Shown: in pieces, positions 42,793-46,225 of the stretch
Layout: each line of letters begins with the position of its first letter
Position numbering within the stretch: the stretch's first letter is position 1
Assembly (NCBI GenBank): GCA_046046315.1
Contig: JBJOKB010000042.1
Location: 1 to 46,225, forward strand
Reading direction: 5' to 3'
DNA: 46,225 nt
Origin: ATZT02 sp046046315
GTDB taxonomy: Bacteria; Actinomycetota; Actinomycetes; S36-B12; UBA5976
The notes under the pieces: generated by a model
What the model was told of the DNA's origin: nothing
What the model saw: only the letters and a program-made list of their open reading frames with translations
Database searches by the model: none
Position numbers and translations under genes: made by a program

Positions 42793-43821
42793 TTACGCTC
42801 CGAAAAAAGCGGTAGCTTCGCGGTATCGCTCCGCTGGAACAGTTTTCAAAACACCAGTTGCACTTGCTAATGGGACTCGAACAATGTTTGTGCCATGTAG
42901 CGCAACCATTTGTCCATACGCACCATCATTTAATGCATCTGCTGCGGCAAGTCCTAAACGATTTCCAAGATTTCTATCGAATGCAACTGGAGTTCCTCCG
43001 CGTTGCAAATGCCCCAACACAACGCTTCTAGATTCAATTCCTGTTATTTCTTCTAATCTCTTTGCCAATCCTTCACCGACTCCTGAAAGCTTTACGTGAC
43101 CAAAAGCATCAAGAGTGGAATCCTTTGTTACAAGATCTCCTTCGGTGCTCAATGCACCTTCAGCAACTACTACAATTGCGTATTGATCTCTTTCAAATCT
43201 TTGCTTAACCCATTTAGCAACTTCATTGATGTCGTATTTCTCTTCAGGAATTAATGTCACAGCTGCATCGCCAGCCATGCCGGTTTCTAATGCGATCCAA
43301 CCAGCGTGACGACCCATTACTTCAACTACTAAAACTCTGTGATGAGACCGCGCTGTGGTGTGTAGACGATCAACTGCTTCTGTTGCAATTGCCACTGAAG
43401 TTTGGAAACCAAATGTGTAATCAGTGTTTGAAAGATCGTTATCAATTGTTTTAGGAACACCAATTACTTTAAAGTTTTTTTGGTGCAATTGAGTTGCCAC
43501 ACCAAGAGTGTCTTCCCCACCAATTGCGATAAGTGCATCGACATTAAGTTTCTTTAAATTTTCTTCAATTCTTGCTACACCGTTTTCAATTTTAATTGGG
43601 TTAGTTCTTGACGAACCAAGAATTGTTCCACCTTCATCATTGATGTGTGCTACGTCTGCCAAAGTAACTGGTCGAGTTAAACCTTCTAAAGGACCTTTCC
43701 AACCATCTTTGAAACCAACAAATTCATATTTATATGCGTTGATACCTTTTGTGACAACTCCGCGAATTACGTTATTTAAACCTGGAGCATCGCCGCCTCC
43801 AGTAAGAATGCCAACGCGCAT
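42793..43821 (-). CDS. pfp: 6-phosphofructokinase, predicted pyrophosphate-dependent
   Basis: Glycolytic phosphofructokinase of the mixed-substrate group III found in Actinobacteria. I use the ATG at 43821 (343 codons with stop), with AAGGA nine bases upstream, and not the TTG at 43827. In this numbering GGEDT puts Asp at 104 and VPKTIDND puts Lys at 124. Asp104 with Lys124 is the combination known from pyrophosphate-dependent enzymes such as that of Amycolatopsis methanolica, whereas ATP users have Gly104. The other motifs are GGGDAPGLN, MGRHAGWIAL and GHLQRGGTP. A reversible PPi enzyme would serve both glycolysis and gluconeogenesis. Confidence 0.88.
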   Translation of the reverse strand: MRVGILTGGGDAPGLNNVIRGVVTKGINAYKYEFVGFKDGWKGPLEGLTRPVTLADVAHINDEGGTILGSSRTNPIKIENGVARIEENLKKLNVDALIAIGGEDTLGVATQLHQKNFKVIGVPKTIDNDLSNTDYTFGFQTSVAIATEAVDRLHTTARSHHRVLVVEVMGRHAGWIALETGMAGDAAVTLIPEEKYDINEVAKWVKQRFERDQYAIVVVAEGALSTEGDLVTKDSTLDAFGHVKLSGVGEGLAKRLEEITGIESRSVVLGHLQRGGTPVAFDRNLGNRLGLAAADALNDGAYGQMVALHGTNIVRVPLASATGVLKTVPAERYREATAFFGA

Positions 43822-43875
43822 ATTCAAACATCCTTAACTAATTAAGTAGTGAACTCTTAATTTATCGTAAACGCG

Positions 43876-44562
43876 CTATTCACGTTCTTTAAGGGCTTCT
43901 TTGGCTGCTGAGGCGTAAATATCTACATATTCTTGCCCAGATAATTCCCTAATGGCTTCCATGATCTCGTTTGTGACCTTTCGTAAAGTCTCAGCATTCC
44001 TTGCATCGCCATAGTGAGCTGAAAAGTCCAAAGGTTTTCCAAAAATAATTCCAACTCGTCCAACTTTAGGAACCATTCGATCTGCAGGTTGTAATTCATA
44101 AGTTCCAATCATCGCAACTGGAACCACTGGAACTTTTGCCTCTAAAGCCATTCGCGCTACACCAGTTCTACCTCTATAAAGTCTGCCATCGGGAGATCTT
44201 GTTCCTTCAGGATAAATTCCTAAAGCGTCTCCTTTATTTAAAATCTCAATTGCAGTTCTCAACGCAGCTTCAGCAGCAGATCCACCTGCTCTATCAATTG
44301 GAACTTGACCTACCCCTGTAAAAAATAGTTTTGAAATAAAACCTTTAATTCCTGAACCACGCCAATAATCGATTTTTGCTAAAAAAGTAATTCGTCTTTT
44401 AACTACAAGTGGTAAAAATATAGAGTCAATAAAAGAATTATGATTTGGAGCAAAAATAACTCCACCGGTTTTTGGGATATTTCTTTTACCTTTAGTCCAA
44501 GGTCTGAACAATAAACGTAATGGAAGCCACAAGAAAACGTATTTCACAACAAAGTAAAACAC
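43876..44562 (-). CDS. plsC: 1-acyl-sn-glycerol-3-phosphate acyltransferase
   Basis: Membrane-bound acyltransferase making phosphatidic acid. The HX4D site is NHNSFID near residue 41, followed by the glycerol-3-phosphate-site motif YPEGTRSPDG and the conserved VPVVPVAMIG. It has one N-terminal hydrophobic span (about 3-19). The GTG at 44562 has an AAGGAG 13 bases upstream, somewhat far; no better start is visible. The length is 228 residues. It heads the minus-strand series plsC-pfp-aroG-LytR_C-ogt. Confidence 0.9.
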   Translation of the reverse strand: MFYFVVKYVFLWLPLRLLFRPWTKGKRNIPKTGGVIFAPNHNSFIDSIFLPLVVKRRITFLAKIDYWRGSGIKGFISKLFFTGVGQVPIDRAGGSAAEAALRTAIEILNKGDALGIYPEGTRSPDGRLYRGRTGVARMALEAKVPVVPVAMIGTYELQPADRMVPKVGRVGIIFGKPLDFSAHYGDARNAETLRKVTNEIMEAIRELSGQEYVDIYASAAKEALKERE

Positions 44563-44635
44563 TTTTGTCTCATTTCTCCTTGATACTTGAGTAGGTCAAT
44601 AGAATACCTTGTTGGAAATTAAATGTTAAATCTCT

Positions 44636-45400
44636 TCACACTTCAAGTACAAATGGACGCTTAGTTGCTCGAAAGTGGCCAACATTTATACATTCTGTTT
44701 TCCCCACTCTGGTTCTACTTGCAAGTGGTTGATGGACATGGCCAAACAGCGAATATTTAGGTTGATACTTATTTATATATTCAAGTAGGGCAATACTTCC
44801 TCTTTCAAATCTTCTAGCAACAACATCAAATGTAATGTCTGCAATTGCTGGTGGAATATGTGAACATAAAACATCAACTGGACCAAGTGCGTCAACATTC
44901 TTTTGAAACTCTTCATCAGTTATTTCGTAGGGAGTCCTATAAGGAGTTTTTAAACCTCCACCAACAAAACCAAATTTGAGTCCCCCAATTTCAGCAACTT
45001 GACCATCTAGAACGGTCATGCCATCTTTTTTAAAATTTGGCCAAAATTCAGGTCGATCAACATTGCCATAAGTAATAAATGTTGGAGTTGGCATAGCTGC
45101 AAATATTTGTTCATATTGTTTTTGAACTTCACGATTAATAAGTTCTTCACGATTTCCTAATTCATCCCACTTTTTCATTGCAACTGCTCTTGCTTCCTCA
45201 AAACGATTTGCAGTTCTAAGTCTAATGAATTCTGTATTTAATTCCGCTCCAAAAAGTGAGCCCATGATCCCATTGCCTGGATCTTCATAATCTGTATAAA
45301 GCAAAAGATCACCCAAACAAATTAGGGCATCAGAATTTTCACCAGCATGTGCCAAAGCATCAATACGGGCGTGAACATCACTAATTACGTTTAAGCGCAC
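44636..45400 (-). CDS. Calcineurin-like metallophosphoesterase
   Basis: Binuclear-metal phosphoesterase of unknown substrate. Metal ligands are in ISDVHARIDAL, CLGDLL, YGNVDRPEFW, CSHIPP and LFGHVHQP. The frame allows a GTG at 45418, but I choose the GTG at 45400 (254 residues). There the protein starts RLNVISDVH like its relatives, and a TAATCT lies seven bases upstream, as expected for a leaderless start. It is divergent from the GT87 gene, with 56 bases between start codons. Confidence 0.82.
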   Translation of the reverse strand: MRLNVISDVHARIDALAHAGENSDALICLGDLLLYTDYEDPGNGIMGSLFGAELNTEFIRLRTANRFEEARAVAMKKWDELGNREELINREVQKQYEQIFAAMPTPTFITYGNVDRPEFWPNFKKDGMTVLDGQVAEIGGLKFGFVGGGLKTPYRTPYEITDEEFQKNVDALGPVDVLCSHIPPAIADITFDVVARRFERGSIALLEYINKYQPKYSLFGHVHQPLASRTRVGKTECINVGHFRATKRPFVLEV

Positions 45401-45407
45401 GACTATT

Positions 45408-45413
45408 AGATTA
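45408..45413 (-). promoter_or_regulatory. -10 element of leaderless promoter for the metallophosphoesterase
   Basis: On the minus strand TAATCT (TANNNT form) ends seven bases before the GTG at 45400. This decides the start codon used for that gene. Confidence 0.5.
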
Positions 45414-45443
45414 CGCACTTGAGTGAAAATGGCGATTTGCTAC

Positions 45444-45449
45444 TACCCT
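45444..45449 (+). promoter_or_regulatory. -10 element of leaderless promoter for the GT87 gene
   Basis: TACCCT ends seven bases before the GTG at 45457, the mirror image of the site at 45408-45413. The two -10 elements are only 30 bases apart, so their upstream regions overlap. Confidence 0.5.
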
Positions 45450-45456
45450 TTGACTC

Positions 45457-46225
45457 GTGAGATCTATTAATTTGTTTCTTAGAAACATTCCTGCATTGTT
45501 TTTCTCCTGGAGTATTTCTAGGTATGTTCTCTTTTCATTCATCACACTCAAGCTTCCTTATCCAGAAGGTAAATGGTTAAAAGGAGACGTTGATCTTTAT
45601 AACTTTTGGGCTCAAGGATTAGTCAAAGGAATTTTTCCTATTGATGATTCAATGTGGCAGTACCCACCACTTGCTGGAGTTGTGTTTGCAATTCCCCAAT
45701 GGATTATCGGTGATGCTTTAACTGGATTCGTTTTCTTTATGGTTCTGATTGATTTTCTTATACTTTGTGTTTTATTAATTTTTGGGAGAAATAGATTTAA
45801 ATCAAATTCTTTGTCAACAAATGTCAATGGTTTAAGTGGTGCTTGGTTTTGGGTTTTGTGGCCAATGTTAATGGGTCCTCTATTTTTGACCCGATTTGAT
45901 TTAGTACCAACCTTGTTTGCGATTTTAGCTTTAATTGCTTTATCAAACAAAAAATTCCAACCAATTTTGTCTGGGATATTTATTGGTTTGGGAACGATGG
46001 TTAAACTTTGGCCAGTTCTCTTATTATCAATTTATCCAACAAAAATTCTCAGGAAAGTCTCAGTAAGTATTCTTTCAACTTCAATACTAGTAATACTTTT
46101 TATGAGCACCTGGAGCGTTGGTTTTACAAGTTTTTTAAATAATCAAAGTTCAAGAGGACTTCAGGTTGAATCAATAGCAGCATCTCCATTTGTTTTAGCC
46201 AAGGTTTTTGGCGCTGAAGTTCAAT
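45457..46225 (+). CDS. GT87-family (DUF2029) polyprenyl-phosphate mannosyltransferase-like membrane protein, 5' part
   Basis: The frame is open from the GTG at 45457 to the end of the window (256 codons), so the 3' end is missing. Several membrane spans are visible. Conserved GT87 features include DVDLYNFWAQGL with an acidic residue in the first extracytoplasmic loop, WQYPPLAGVVFAIP, TRFDLVPTLFAILAL, GLGTMVKLWPVLLL and RGLQVESIAASP. Actinobacterial relatives use polyprenyl-phosphate mannose or arabinose-type donors to build envelope glycans and lipoglycans; the donor here is unknown. Confidence 0.82.
   Translation, partial: MRSINLFLRNIPALFFSWSISRYVLFSFITLKLPYPEGKWLKGDVDLYNFWAQGLVKGIFPIDDSMWQYPPLAGVVFAIPQWIIGDALTGFVFFMVLIDFLILCVLLIFGRNRFKSNSLSTNVNGLSGAWFWVLWPMLMGPLFLTRFDLVPTLFAILALIALSNKKFQPILSGIFIGLGTMVKLWPVLLLSIYPTKILRKVSVSILSTSILVILFMSTWSVGFTSFLNNQSSRGLQVESIAASPFVLAKVFGAEVQ

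Noticed and set aside
45612..45950. 112-codon minus-strand open frame at the window end
   Set aside because: It is antisense to the GT87 gene, whose conserved motifs run through the whole stretch.

Overview
The window is a 46 kb piece of an AT-rich, very compact actinobacterial chromosome. The evidence is a typical actinobacterial division/cell-wall (dcw) cluster followed by ftsZ-yfiH-yggS-sepF-yggT-divIVA, a meso-diaminopimelate type MurE, an Rpf-like secreted muralytic protein, a DUF3040 protein, a class II DAHP synthase and a heterodimeric CrtYc/CrtYd lycopene cyclase. The low G+C (judged by eye, not counted), tiny intergenic gaps, four-base ATGA gene overlaps, apparently leaderless genes and the carotenoid genes suggest a streamlined planktonic lineage such as the Nanopelagicales (acI) or a relative. 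That placement is inference.

Layout. (1) 1-1722: 3' part of ileS, converging on the minus-strand group divIVA-yggT-sepF-yggS-yfiH-ftsZ (1729-5738). (2) 5952-13137: a plus-strand block with the three-subunit proton-translocating transhydrogenase (pntAA-pntAB-pntB), two overlapping genes for PD-(D/E)XK iron-sulfur nucleases, and a succinate-semialdehyde-type dehydrogenase. This block separates ftsZ from ftsQ, which are usually adjacent. (3) 13134-26596, minus strand: mraZ-rsmH-ftsL-ftsI-murE-murF-mraY-murD-ftsW-murG-murC-ftsQ, with phased MraZ-type operator repeats upstream of mraZ and a structured leader matching the actinobacterial mraW RNA motif between mraZ and rsmH. (4) 26811-28161: a phosphatidylcholine-synthase-like gene, a small DUF3955-type membrane protein and a DUF3040 protein. 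(5) 28251-33062: an error-prone polymerase operon dnaE2-dinB with a LexA box, a candidate RecA-NDp/PafBC promoter and a long leader that can form three hairpins. (6) 33098-38834: ybaK followed by a carotenoid operon (cruF-like, cruG-like, crtE, crtI, crtB). (7) 38836-45400, minus strand: crtYd and crtYc, an Rpf-like protein, ogt, a LytR_C protein, class II DAHP synthase, a phosphofructokinase with pyrophosphate-type residues, plsC and a metallophosphoesterase. (8) 45457-end: the start of a GT87 membrane glycosyltransferase.

The genes work together in four ways. The dcw genes make lipid II (MurC-F, MraY, MurG) and the divisome (FtsL, FtsI, FtsW, FtsQ, FtsZ, SepF, DivIVA). CrtE-CrtB-CrtI-CrtYcYd can lead to beta-carotene, and the CruF-like protein offers a branch to hydroxylated monocyclic carotenoids. 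DnaE2 and DinB form a damage-inducible translesion pair. The transhydrogenase adjusts NADPH. There are no RNA operons, tRNAs, CRISPR arrays or mobile elements. The most interesting non-coding regions are the dnaE2 leader (32795-33062) and the mraZ control region (26678-26774).
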